Of a stretch of 64,000 nt of DNA, positions 46,031 through 58,913 are shown one piece after another (positions within the stretch are counted from its first letter, which is position 1; every line of letters begins with the position of its first letter). The notes beneath the pieces are model-generated. The model saw only the letters and a program-made list of their open reading frames with translations, made no database searches and was not told where the DNA came from. The stretch spans positions 40,241 through 104,240 of the forward strand of contig JAACJM010000288.1 in assembly GCA_013368315.1 (NCBI GenBank). The letters are read 5' to 3'. The stretch is from Tetrapyrgos nigripes. Its lineage: Eukaryota; Basidiomycota; Agaricomycetes; Agaricales; Campanellaceae. The translations under genes and the position numbers were made by a program.

Positions 46031-48893
46031 CGTGTGGTCGTTGACGCGACGCGTCTTGATTTAGGGTAGGTTTACTCAATTGTGGTTTCGTTCTCACGCA
46101 TATCATAGCTGCCAGTGCAACTGAATACGTCCTTCTACACCTGCCAATGGTCAGTGCAGCGGAATTGGCCTAGCACGCCGCCTAGTCTGAGGACCGAAAT
46201 TACCCTGCAGTGGCTCACGCGGGAGCACCCATCCTTAAGCTTCTTTTCGTACTTCAAGCCTCTCTCAAGGTGTCAAAGCCTACAGGTTTCTGGTGTAACT
46301 CTGTCACTCGGCTATTTCAACATCTTTCGCTCTAGTCACTTTGCATGATGCACTCAGGTACTCAAGATGGTGAACACAGAAGACGGAGTTGGTATCAGGA
46401 ATTATTTTCCCCTTCAAAGTCTTGAGTTGGGAGCCAGCCTCCAATTTGAAGCGGGAGTGGGAGTGGATCACTAGTCCAAAATGCGCTACGGTCCTTTTGG
46501 ATGCGTTGGGAAAGAATCATGAAGAACCCAGATCCTTATTCATTGGATATCACAAAAGGAGAATAGAGTTTACTTGAGAGGTGTCGTCTAGTGTTGTCTT
46601 CAGAACTGCGTGAAGACGATGCTGAGGGTAAACCGACCATGGCAGGCGGTCCGGTAGATGGAACAGATGGACAACTATGTATTACATAGATCCACACGAC
46701 AACAGTAATCATGCAGAACAATCATAACAGAAAATTGGAAGAGTCCTGAGCTAAATTTGAAGCAGGTTATTCACCGGCTGATTACAATTGATTGTTTTTT
46801 CTGTCGGTATAGTTCATAATGTCTTTGAGTACAGGCATGACTCTCGCGCCGACGCCATGATGTTTTAACTTTTGGGACCGTTGACGCTGGGATCCGGATT
46901 TTGGTACGCTAGTTGGATTTTGATCGTTATTTTCTTTTTGCTTTCTTTTCTTACAGTTGCCTGTAGGACTAGGCCTGCGAAGAGCATTACGCATTACGCT
47001 TTATTGAATTATTCCTTTTCCCACTACCGAGTCCAAGAGCGACGACCTTTTGGACCGGCACAATGTACATGTCAATGTCTACCCTCTCACTCGGTCCGAC
47101 CACTCCGGCCTGCGCATGTACATACTCGACTCACCTTTCCCTTCCTCAGGCGTCAGTATCCGTAACTAAAGCATCGCTATGTCGTTGTCGTCTGTAGAAC
47201 CAGATGCATCCAACGGCTTTGACTTCATCTCAAGAAAAAAAGTTTAAATTTGAGCGCTGTTGGTAATTATAACTGTTGTTGTCCACGCCTACGTCCATGT
47301 CGAGTCTTGAAGTTATGATCGTTGTAACTTGTCGGGCGACGGAAAGTCTAGCCGACTGTCGGGGGGGAAGACAATCGACATCGTGTCGTCGACTCGTCCT
47401 TGATGCGGCGTGCGAGTCTGCGACTTCCTGCAGCTGCTCTAGTTCCGAGTCCGACTAGATTTAATTTTTTGGTCATTGACAGTGCCAATGCAAGGTCGGG
47501 TTTAGGTCTGGAGCTAGCTAGTCTAGAGCTCCATCTTTCTCTGCGTAGATGTACATATCCAACTTGAGAAGTGGGAGCAGTGAAGGTGTGTGCGCATGGA
47601 TGAGTTATCCATCCGTTATTCGTCTTGTCATTTTAATTTTTACGCATCGCTGACTATTTCAGCACGTTCTTCATCTAAATCCATGCGCTACTCGCGTGTA
47701 TCACCCATTCAAGTCAACAGTCCCAAGACACGACCAAGACACGACTCGACTCGACTCGACTCGCAGTCTGACACATACTCACATACTAGAGTCTACGAAC
47801 AGCTACCTAGGTCCTACACATTCATAGCGGTCTAGACAGAGACAAGGATGTCTGGTATTAAGCCATGGTTGCCACCGACGTAACTCGCAAAGTCCGCCTA
47901 TCCATCCATGAAGCCAATTTTAAGCCGTGTGCAGTACGGTACATGGGTCAAAGCGAAGGGTATCATTGCACGCTTGGAGTCTTGTGGTAGTTCGAAGTAT
48001 AGTGCAGGAAGGTGAGCTGACATTAATTATTTTCACGCAGGGAAATGATCGCGTTCCAATTGCATTTCATCAGTACGTATGTGGGAGCCCAGTGCCAAAA
48101 CCAAAACTCAAGATTCAAGAATAGACCCGGTGAGTTGTGTAGTGTCTCGGCGTGTTCTTCCTTTGTTTCTGTTTCATATTTCACTCTTATATTGCGTTAC
48201 TGCACTGATCAAGTAGGTTGAGAGGCTTGAGCCAAGTTGTATTATTTGGATTTTTTGATGATTGTCTGAGCCGAGACCAGGAGAAGGGGACAAGTGGGAA
48301 GGGAAAAAGGTATTCCTGTCCAAACCTACAATGAATGATATATGGCTGAAATTAGTAGAAATCTAGGCAGAGGCATACGCGACTTCGTACACTGTACAGT
48401 ACGGTACTACGGGTGTAAGTAATCAAAACGAGCGGTATTTGTATACTAAAAACCCGTATTTTTTGAGGGGCTGTATCTGTCGTACGGTCTCTATAACCGT
48501 ACTACGAGTACTTACTGGGATCGCAAAATACATGCTCTTGCAGATTCTCTTTGCAAATCTCAGACAGACCTCAGGATGAGTTTGCTTGTTCAAGCGCAGT
48601 GCCACTGTTGCTTCGAAAACTGTCAGTATCAGCAAAACGGGTAAGGATCAGTTCACTAGGACACTTTCTCGCTGCTTCTCGTCACTCGAAGCACACATCA
48701 AGTATAGTTCAACTCAACTGCCCGCCATGAACCGTCGATCCTCGCCATTAGCCATTAATCCAAAAGATGCAGTCTCGCGCAATCACATATCTTGCATGCA
48801 CGTGACATGGACACTTTTCTTGCTTCGTGCTTTTGTCCACCTAGTATCCTCAGTGTTACATACAAACTCGGTGACTTTTGTAACTTCACTTCA
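46031..48893. other. Intergenic, no supported gene
   Basis: Several short frames (such as 46115-46348 and 46389-46577) have no domain or splice pattern. A (GACTC)5-type microsatellite lies at about 47743-47765. The stretch 48375-48510 (GTACGGTACTACGGG, ACCGTACTACGAG) resembles the ends of the hAT MITE at 26450 and is probably a remnant. The last 200 bp would hold the NLR promoter. Confidence 0.45.
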
Positions 48894-51800
48894 ATGGCTT
48901 CTGAAACCAAGTAAGCATGTTGTTCGTATCTTAATTGTTTCCGGGAGGACTGATTTGTTTGTAGTATTTATGGATCTCGCATTGGGTTTGTTCAACTCAA
49001 TAAAATGGTCTTTTTTCAAGCATTAATTATTGTGATGCAGGCTTTTCAATCAAAGCTCTCAATTTATTATCAAGGATACCACTATCAATGTTATTGGTGG
49101 TGATCAGTATAACCATTCAAGTGAGGATAAAGGTCATAAGCTGTATATAGTATGAATATTTGCTGAAAAATGTATAGATGATATGGGCAGTGCTAAAGCC
49201 ACAGAATGGATCACAGCACCAGATCCTCTAGAGAACTTTAACACTGCCTATCTTAAAATTGTGGAAAATACAGGCACCTGGTTGCTTGAAGACAGGTCCT
49301 TTCAAAACTGGAAGAACAATGGCAATTTATTATGGTTGCAAGGCAAAGGTTGGTATTTTGAACTACATTCTTAGACTATATTCTCAAAATGTTTTTAATT
49401 TAGCTGGCTCTGGCAAAACCTTCTTGTGGTAAGTGGTTCCAGATTAATATAAAATACAAGTCAAATTAGCTAACCAATTTCTGAAAGCACCAACATTATT
49501 AATAACTTGAGGAAAACAAACACAGTGGTGTTCTACTACTTTGACACTCGTGATCAAGCCAAAGTAAATTATGATGGATTTGTTTCATCTCTCTTATGCC
49601 AAGTGGCAGGAAAAGCAAACAATGAGCATGCACAGGCCAAGCTTCAAACCCTTTACACTAGCAGTCAAGGGGGAAATTTCTTGGTTGCTGAAGACAAGGG
49701 AGCTATTCTTATTGATTTGATTATGACAATTGACAAGGCTATCTATATTGTCATTGATGGAGTAGATGAATGTGAGGAGCAAAAAAAAGTTGTGGATCTG
49801 GTCAGGAATCTGAGCAAGTTAAACAATTGCTTTGTGCTTCTAGCTAGTCGACCTCATCTCAATATGGCCAGCATTGCTGCTAAAAAGAATATCACAATCT
49901 CATTGAATAATAAAAGTGGTGTCAATGCTGATATTGAAAGATATGTGGATATTCAGCTGGAGCAATCAAGCTTTTCAGAGGAACTAAAAACAGAGATCAA
50001 AACTGCCTTGGTAAATGGTGGCAATGGTCAGTAAGTATATCATTGATTATCAAGTTGCTTTTTCAGAAAACTAAATTTTATGATTATATAATAACAGGAT
50101 CCGATGGGTAGACTGCCAATGGACAGAGATCAAAGAAATTGTGGTGCCTGATGAGATTAGAGAAGCTCTACGGAGCCTGCCATCTACACTGGAAGAAACA
50201 TATGCCAAAATTCTGGAAAAGATCAAATCTCAAACCAATGTAAAAAAGCTTCTACAATGGCTTATTTACTCTTACAGAGCACTGAGCATTGAAGAAGTGG
50301 AGGATATCTTAGCTGTAAATCTGGACAAAGAAACATACTCTATTGGAAACAGACCACATAACTTGGAAACTCAGTTACACAAGTTAATAAGTTCTACTTT
50401 GTTGATTATCACAAAGATAGAGAAATGGTGGAATACTAGTACAGAGGTACAATTAGCCCATCCTTCTGTGAAGGAATATCTGCTATCAAACATGGTTATT
50501 CAAAGTGCTTCAGGATATTTTCAAATGAATAGTGCTTTAGCCCACAAGGTTATTGGGCAGACATGTCTTGTTTACCTTTTATGCTGTGGAAAGGTAGCAA
50601 TTGACATAAAGAAATTCCCTTTAGCATCTTATGCTGCCCAATATTGGTTTTTGCATTTCCATCAAACTCCAGAAAAATCTCAAGCTATATTGAACCTTAT
50701 TATCAGACTTTTGAACATGACAGAGCCCACATATGGTAACTGGCTAACCTTATATACATGTACAGCTGATATATGGAACAATGAATCAGCTCCAACGTCT
50801 ATAGCACAACTCCTTTATTATGCTTCTGTCTCAGGGCTGAAAAGTGCTGTGGTGTATATGCTTGAACATAATGATGTTAAGATGCATGGAGAAGTTGATG
50901 ATTTGGGGGGAGAATATGGAAATGCTTTACAGGCTGCAAGCATTCTTGGACACCTAGAAATTGTGGGAGCACTCCTTGAAAACAGAGCTGATGTCAATGC
51001 AAAGGGTGGACATTATGGAAATGCTTTACAGGCTGCAAGCCATGGAGGCCACTTGGAAGTTGTCAAAGTACTCCTTGAGAATGGAGCTGATATCAATGCA
51101 GAGGGTAGATATTATGGAAATGCTTTACAGGCTGCAAGCCATAGAGGCTACTTAGAAATTGTAAAAGTACTCCTTGAAAACAGAGCTGATATCAATGCAA
51201 AGGGTGGATATTATGGAAGTGCTTTACAGGCTGCAAACCATGGAGGCCATGTAGAAGTTCTAAAAGTACTCCTTGAGAATGGAGCTGATATTAATGCACC
51301 AGGTGGAATTTATGTAAATGCTTTACAGGCTGCAATCCATAGAGGCCACTTAGAAGTTGTCAAGGAACTCCTTAAACATGGAACTGATGTCAATGCACAG
51401 TGTGGATATTATGGAAATGCTTTACAGGCTGCAAGCACTGAAGGCTACTTAAAAGTTGTAAAAGTACTGCTTGAAAACAGAGCTGATGTCAATGCACAAG
51501 GTGGATATTATGGAAATGCTTTACAGGCTGCAAGCAATGGAGGCCACTTAGAAGTTGTAAAAGTACTTCTTAAACACGGAGCTCATGCCAATGCACAGGG
51601 TGGACATTATGGAAATGCTTTATACATTGCGAGCACTCTTGGGCACCTAGAGATTGTAAGAGTACTCCTTGAAAACAGAGCTGATGCCAATGCACAGGGT
51701 GGATTTTATGGAAATGCTTTACAGGCTGCAAGCAATGGAGGCCACTTAGAAGTTGTAAAAGTACTTCTTGAACATGGAGCTCATGCCAATGCACAGGGTG

Positions 51801-52723
51801 GACATTATGGAAATGCTTTATACATTGCGAGCACTCTTGGGCACCTAGAGATTGTAAAAGTACTCCTTGAAAACAGAGCAGATGTCAATCCACAGGGTTC
51901 AAATGGAAGTGCTTTATATGCTGCAAGCAATGAAGGCCACTTAAAAGTTGTAAAAGTACTCCTTGAAAACAGAGCTGATGTCAATGCGCAGGGTGGCTAT
52001 TATGGAAATGCTTTAAACACTGCAAGCCTTGCTGGCCACTTGGAAGTTGTAAAAGTACTCCTTCAAAACAGAGCTGATGTCAATGCACAGGCTGGACTTT
52101 GTGGAACTGCTTTACATGCTGCCAGCACAGGGGGGCATGTAGAAGTTGTAAAAGTACTCCTTGAAAACAGAGCTGATGTCAATGCAGAGGTTCATTTATA
52201 TGGAAATGCCTTAAAGGCTGCAAGCCGTCTAGGCCACTTAAAAGTTGTTGCAGTACTCCTTGAAAGTGGAGCTGATGTCAATGCACAGGATAGATCTCAT
52301 GAAAATGCTTTACAAGTTGCGAGCCATGAAGGCCACTTAGAAGTTGTAAAAGCACTCCTTGAAAACAGAGCTGATGTCAATGCACAGGATGGATATTATG
52401 GAAATGCTTTACAGGCTGCAAGCCATGAAGGCCACTTAGAGGTTGTAAAAGTACTCCTGGAAAATGGAGCTGATGTCAATGCACAGGGTGGATATTATGG
52501 AAATGCTTTACAGGCTGCACGCTGTGGACGTTACTTAGAGGTTGTAAAAGTACTCCTTGAAAACAGAGCTGATGTCAATGCACAGGGTGGAACTTATGGA
52601 AGCGCTTTACAAGCTGCACGGCATGGAAGCCACCCCACAGTTGTAAAGGTACTCCTTGAAAACCAAGCTGATGATGTAGAAGATGAGAGTATGGAAATGT
52701 ATTACAGCTGTGATGAGTTTTGA
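48894..52723 (+). CDS. NLR: NACHT-type STAND ATPase with 18 ankyrin repeats
   Basis: Six exons give one open 1157-aa frame: 48894-48910, 49041-49132, 49178-49348, 49404-49428, 49488-50030 and 50098-52723. The first exon is short and inferred from a GTAAGC donor that restores frame. The N-terminus carries SQFIIKDTTINVIGGDQYN, a short segment of the kind preceding NACHT domains in many basidiomycete NLRs (from memory). The ATPase has a P-loop GKAGSGKT (92-99), Walker B IVIDGVDE (189-196) and sensor LLASRPH (Arg223), then a helical region with LAHPSVKEYLLS. Residues about 553-1145 are ankyrin repeats of 33 aa. Such proteins act in fungal non-self recognition and programmed cell death, with repeats reading the ligand. 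It has no recognisable effector domain. No defect is visible. The region is more A+T-rich than neighbouring genes. Confidence 0.9.
50905..52680 (+). repeat. 99-bp coding tandem repeat (ankyrin array)
   Basis: Eighteen units of 33 codons (one of 32) share YGNALQAAS..GHLEVVKVLL and EN.ADVNAQGG. Adjacent units are very similar at DNA level. Units 7-8 and 9-10 form a nearly identical 198-bp pair (about 51505-51702 and 51703-51900). Variation concentrates at a few positions per unit (after AAS, and at EN/KH/EH), as in repeats shaped by recombination and selection. Confidence 0.9.
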
Positions 52724-53880
52724 ATTTTTGAATTTTGTATGTAAAAGCTAAGGTATCATTTGCAAAAACAAATATATGATCAAGCTCTAATTGCCAAGAT
52801 TATTTCTCAGTTCAGAATTATGTACTTATTGTATGTAACTTTGCGTGATGGTTTTTCCCAATGAAATTTGAAAATATTTATTTAAAGTATGTTGCAACTG
52901 CAAGATGGCAAGTATCACAATAAAGTTTCCCAAAATGAGCATCAGATCAGTTCCACTTGATGGCTCCTTTGCTGTTCAACTGCACTTCCAAAAATCAACA
53001 GTATACACCACCAGCACCGAATAGGTCTCTAGACCCCTCCCTCTTTCTTTGATTTACTAAAGGATGCAGACTTCCCCTAAAACGTAACAAGTATAGACAG
53101 TGGCAAAAAACAACGGAATCCTAGTCCTCAGCAGCGCTAGAATATTCAAAATTAATACAGTGGTCAAAGACGAAACAGAAGGCAGAGTAATAGAGTGAGG
53201 AAATCAGTGATGATGCCAGTGCTATGAACAAGTATTCATGGATCATTCTGTTGAGCAGTTCCAACATCAACAGACAACCAACCCATCTTAGCAAGCGATT
53301 CAGAGTACCCTTGTTACGGAACTTGCGGTCAAAGTTATACAGTATACATAGCGTCAAGAGTCAAGAGTCAAGAGATATACGTTGATACACATTATTACTT
53401 GTCCTTGGCACAAATCCATAGTACGTTAAGTGAGAATGGAGTCGTCGATCAAGACAGAGACAAAGGAAACGAAGAGACACGAAGGAAACAAGAACTAACA
53501 GATGAGAAGAGACGAAAGATGAAAAGGAATCAGTGAGAAGAGACAACCAAAACCAATATAAAAGTATGAGACGTTCAAAATTGATACAGCGGGACTGGTC
53601 AAGACAAGTTACTACATACATAGAGAATAGAAAATATGAGTAATGAGTGAGTGGTGAAAGTATCAATGACTCATATCATACACGAGTTAATAAAACAACA
53701 GTGCAAGAACGACAAACGAAAATTCCGCTAAAGACATGGGTTGTATGGTGCAGTGCATAATGCATAATAGGGCATAGAAGCGAAGGGCGGGAAAGGTTAT
53801 GCATGCATAGGGTAGGGAGAGGTCCACGTCAAAAGATCGGCGAGAGTGCAAGTACCACAATATTACATCTGGTGAAAGCG
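52724..53880. other. Intergenic between convergent genes
   Basis: Lies between the 3' ends of the NLR (+) and the Ser-rich gene (-). Contains a small triple AGAGTCA repeat (53354-53374). The minus-strand hydrophobic frames at 53121-53666 have no family signature and are not supported. Confidence 0.45.
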
Positions 53881-56800
53881 TCACATCCCATCCTCGTCAT
53901 CCCACCTCGGAATCTTATCCAACGGCTTATAATAATACTGCTTATACTTCTTCGTCTCATTCCTCTTTGCAGGCCGAGGCATCAAACTCTTGATCAACGT
54001 CGCTCGCTCCTGGTCTTCGTCTCTCTCGGGCACGTAGAACCATTGAGCTTCGAGGGGGTTGTCGATGTCGTCCTGTGTTGAGGAATCGTAGAGGTAAGCA
54101 CAAGTCCATCAATACGGACAAGAGGGAAGGAAGCAGACAGAACAGAAAAGATAGAAAAGGAAACGCACATTAAAACTACTCTCCACCTTTCCAAAAACCC
54201 CAGATCTCTTACAACCAATCTCCAACACCCGAAGAAACTCTTTGGCCCAATCTTTTGCGCTCATTTTATCAGCCGCCTTGTCCTCCTCGTTGGGGCGTTA
54301 CTATTCTTCTCCTCCTCCTTCTCTGACGACGTCTTGACCTTTTCGCCGTTTTCCAACGATCCATCAGTCTGAGTCGGTGTAGGTGCAACAGCAACATTCA
54401 GACTCTTCAACGCCCCAGGTCGACTTTGCGTAATAGCCTTGTATAACGAAGAGGGCGGGTGCGACGACGCACGAGATAACGCCATCGTCTCGATGAGCAA
54501 GCCTGTAATTTCTGCATCTCGAGGAGAAAGGGGAGGTAAGGATAAGGATACAGTCCGAGTCGACTTTTTGGGCGATTTGGGTGATTTAGAAGTGGACGAG
54601 GAGGTTTTGGATGTTTTGGTGTTTTTGGCGGAAGGTACTGCTTTTTTGGATTTGGAAGGTGCCGTTTTCGACAGAGTAGAAGACGTATTTGGCTTGGGTT
54701 TAGGTTTGGGGTTGGGTATAGAAGATTTGTCTTTGCCCTTGCCTTTAGAAGCAGCGATAGAAGACTTTGCCTTCGTCTGTTTCTTCGACGGGACAGGAGC
54801 ACCAGAGTCAGAGCCAGAGTCAGAATCCGACAAATCTGATTCCGATTCCGATTCACCACTACCACTACCACTACCAGAACCATCATCAGACCCGGACCTG
54901 GACTCATCCTCATCCTCATCCTCGGACTCTGATTCCGACTCAGACTCGACGACCATCCTAGCCCTCGACTTGGGAGACCTTGGCTTGACGATCGTTTTGA
55001 GTTTTGATGCTTTGGCTTTATCTTCCAAAGCACCCGACCCTGTTCCCTTCCCTATACCCTTTGTCTTCGTCGGCTTCGCCTGCAACGTCGTCGTCTTGAC
55101 TTTGGCCCTCTCAACCGGTACCGTCTCAGTTTGTGACAACTTTGTTTTTGATGAAGACGCCTGTGCAGCTGAGGCTGACGCAGTTCTGGGTTTGGGTTTT
55201 GTTTGGCCTCTCGGAATATCCTTCTCCTTCTCCATCGTCTTCGACTTGGACGCATCTTGTACTCGGGGATGTGAATGAGAGCTGGAAGACGATGACGAAG
55301 AGGAAGACGCCTGGGTGGGTTCCGGTACCAACACCCCAGATCCAGATTTCGTCCCACTAGGTCTGCTTGAAGTCTTTGTCTTTGCCTTCTCCTTCGCCTT
55401 CGACTGCGAAATTGTCATTTCCGAATAATTCGTATCACTAGCCGAGTTGAAAGCAGCGGCTACACCAATGGCTGGTGATTCTGAAGACGACGAGGATGAA
55501 ACAGAGTATGAGTACGAGGGGATGGCTTTGACTTTGGCGTTGTCTGCTTTGAGCTCTGCTTTGGGCTTTTTGACGCTGATGTCTGCTGCTGCTGGTATCG
55601 ATGTGGAACTGGAGGAAGGCTTGGGTGAAGGCTTGGATTTGGGAATGGATTTGGACCGGGGCTGCTGAGACTGAGACTTGAGCTGGGATTTGCTTGATGC
55701 AGACGACTTGGAGTGTAAACTGTCCCTGTCCCTGGGAACCACGTCTACGTCCATCCTGTCCTCGGTGTCTTTGCCCTCGTCGTCGCCATCATCATCAATC
55801 AGCTCATCAACCTCTTCCTCTGCCTCATCTTCATCAGATTCGGAATCAGACAAAATAACCCGACCCGCATTTCGATATGGGGACCTAGGTTTGGGCTTCG
55901 GTCTGATGTTTGTCCTGGAGAGAAGAACAATGGCCTGAAGACGGTGTTGTTTAGGGGCCTGCTTCCGGGACAGAGACTGGGACTTTTGTGATGATGATGG
56001 TTGGGGTTGATGTTTGTCGCTGTCTTTCGCCGACTTTGACGTCGACGTCGACGGAGTCGAGACGAGTTCGCTGCCTTTTGACACCGTGACAGAAGATGAT
56101 GATGAAGACAGCGCTAAAGCCTTGACCTTACCCTTCCTCCCATCGTCCAACTTGACCTTCTTCCCCTCAACCTTCTCCCTCTCCTTCTCGTCCACCTCGA
56201 CTTTCCTCTTCGCAGGCACAACACTCACAGGATTAAGACACATCGCCCGAGGTTTGGGTTTCTTTAACATGTCTTTCTCCTTCTCATTGCCTTTTTCTGT
56301 CGCATCGCCCTTTCCCTCTTCCTCTTCATCGCTCTTCTCTTTCTCCTTCGCCTCCTTCACCTTTGCCTTTGAATTGAAAATTACTTTCTCCTTCCTCTTC
56401 GGAACCACTTTCTTCTTCTGCGAACTCTTCGCAGCTGGCACAGCTACCGACACCGAGTATGATGGCACCGCCTCAACCATCAAAACATCCACATCATCAG
56501 CGATATCAGGACCCATGACCACATCTTCATCTTTATCGTAATCCAATCCCTCATCCCGGTCCCGTGCTGACGAATCCAAAGTCGCTGTCAAAGACAACGA
56601 GGCAGAAGAAGCCTTCTCAGCCTTAACCCTGGCTTCTCCTTCGGATTCTGACAGCGAACATGAGGATGCTGCACCATGCTGTTCAGCCACTGCCACTGGT
56701 TCGGGTGTAGTTTTGAGTGAAGATAAAGGCGTAGAGGATGCTGATGACGATACGGATACGGATGATGAGGCAGATGATGATGCTGCTTCCATTATAAACT

Positions 56801-58913
56801 CCGGAGAAATAGACTCCAAAGCCAGGGGTTCGAGATCCGAAGGCGAAACAGACTCCAACACAACTTCCATATTCGGTGAAGAAGGCGAAGCAGGCATAGA
56901 CTCTGAAAGAGCTGAGAGAGCTGGTAGAGGAGACAATGTTGGCAGAGGAGACAACGCCGACACCGATGCCGAGACTGATAGAGGAGATAAAGGCGACATG
57001 GGGGTCATAGGTGTCATGGGCGTCAACTCTGAATGTGATGAGTATGAAGAGAGATAAGGAATGTCAGGCAAGGATGGTGAGGATGGAGAGGGTAGAGAAG
57101 GTTTGGACGTCGACGTTGACGGGAGGTTCTGGTTCCGGTTCCGGTTCCGGTTCTGACTCTAGATGTGAAGTGAGGACGGCAAGAGTGGGACCTGGACTTG
57201 GAATTGATGTCGGTATTGTTGTTGTTGTTGGTGTAGGTAAATCCAAAGGCAAAGAAGGCGAAAGTAAAGGTGAAGGCGGTAACGGGGACACCATCCTTAT
57301 CCTATCCTTGGAAGACTGTTCCATCGAGTGCGATGGTTCTGAGGGAGTTGCATTCGCTTCATCACTTGGGGTCTTGTACTCGCCAGAATCTTCCAACACT
57401 GAGAAGACGCTGGGAGGAGACGAAGGCGGCTGCTGCTTCTCATCAGATTGAATAGTCTCAATCTGGACCCCATCCTCCTCAGAGGCCTCGGTGCGACGGT
57501 GACTCTGCTCTTCATGATCGTATCCATTGACGTTGTCCTGTATCAAAGCATTTGGACAGCATCAGTACATTATTCTGATCATCATCAAAAGCGAAAGCGA
57601 AAAACCAAGAAACGCACAGTTCTAGACCCGTCTGTACTCTCATACGAAGTCAAAGCTTTGCTTTCCAAAACTTCAATACCCTTGAGAGCCCCACCATCTT
57701 GCCGGACTAAATTATCTTCAACTCCAACTCCCATTCCTGAATCAATATCCATATCCATTCCATGATCATTGTCGGCATCAACTTCCATATACCCATGATG
57801 AGACAAAGGTGATGTAGGCGGTGAAGAAGGCGGTAAGGATGATGCTGATGAATAAGAATACGCAGTCGTAGTGGAACATCTTCGACCAGTGTTTGCGTTT
57901 GGGACGGTTGGTGATGTTATTAGCTCCTGCGCCCGCAAACGATGAAGTTGAAACTGCCCGCCTTTAAGTTTAACCAAAAAAAAGGTACAAAGACAAACAG
58001 AAGCGATGAAATGAGCGAAAAAAGCAGCATGTATGCGTAGCAAAAAACGGACTGACCTGGGCAACTGCTGCAAATCCAGATCTGGCGCTCTTAACGCTTC
58101 TTCTGCGAGTGTAGACAGCGTAAGCAAAGCAGAATCAGAGACAGACTCGAGGAGTGTGCGTTGAGCCGCTGTCGGCCGATTCCAGTGCGTAGCGGGTGGA
58201 TCGTCCTTCCAAAGACCGCGCTCTGACGAGGTATGCGAAAAAGTGTCTGCGAGGTAGTTGAAGTCCAGAGTGGAGGATTCGTGGTCAGAGTCTGACTCTA
58301 GTCCCAAATCGGCGTCGACGTCTTCGTCTACAACTGCGTCCACCTCTTCGTCTTTGTTGGGGTTGTGGTCATTCCTTGTCTCCGACTTCATTTCGACCTT
58401 TTTCTGTTCCCGTCCTCGTTCTCTTTTCCGTTCCAGCTCCCGTTCCTGTTCAGACTCGCCGTCCGAAAAGACTGGAGGATATTCAGTAGAAACCGAAAAT
58501 GAGGATATAGAGGGGAACGGCGACGGCGAAATAGGCGGAGGAGATCGCGACGGAGATGCAGATGAAAGAGAGGAGTGAGATTGGGGATAAGAGTAGTTGC
58601 GTGTACGAGTGCGGGTAGGTATGTGTGCACGCCGAGGTGTACGGGCTTGGATACGGGTCTGGGTATGATTTTGGATATGGGTGTGGAATTGTGTATGGGC
58701 ATGGGTTGGGATACGGAACCCCATACCAGACCTTTCATGGGCATTCCCTTTCAAAGTCGCACGATCTCCGAAGAGTTCGCGTATAGAGGGCAAACGAGGC
58801 CGCGAGTGCAACGCGTCTTCCCTCTCCTTCCCTTTCCAACTGTCCTGCATTCCCGCTTGATGCCTCTCGTAATAATGGGTCGAATAATGGTCGCATCCAT
58901 TCATAATCCTCAC
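53881..58913 (-). CDS. Long Ser/Pro/Lys-rich protein with conserved C-terminal module
   Basis: A candidate start is ATG at 58913, followed by LPSIRELFGD, a motif near the N-terminus of many fungal nuclear proteins. A small intron is likely near 58055-57970 and another near 57620-57540. The long frame 57071-54261 is almost wholly low-complexity: Ser runs, Lys/Glu blocks, and Asp/Ser stretches typical of disordered chromatin proteins. The C-terminus is different: MSAKDWAKEFLRVLEIG (about 54265-54170), a GTGCGT intron, then DDIDNPLEAQWFYVPERDED in 54072-53881, ending at a TGA. That part looks conserved, but I cannot name it. Frames do not join cleanly near 57100 (EPEPEP region) or 54262, so introns are missed or a frameshift exists. 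Function unknown; a nuclear role is inferred. Confidence 0.55.

Noticed and set aside
50905..52680. Regular 99-bp direct repeats, superficially like a CRISPR or satellite array
   Set aside because: They are in-frame ankyrin codons within one long exon, with no spacers and no cas genes.
53121..53884. Three hydrophobic minus-strand frames resembling membrane segments
   Set aside because: Composition reflects purine-rich plus-strand sequence; frames do not join and show no family motif.
54439..56541. Long plus-strand open frames (about 54439-55278 and 56014-56541)
   Set aside because: They are antisense shadows of the Ser/Asp/Lys-rich minus-strand gene; repetitive codons keep the opposite frame open.
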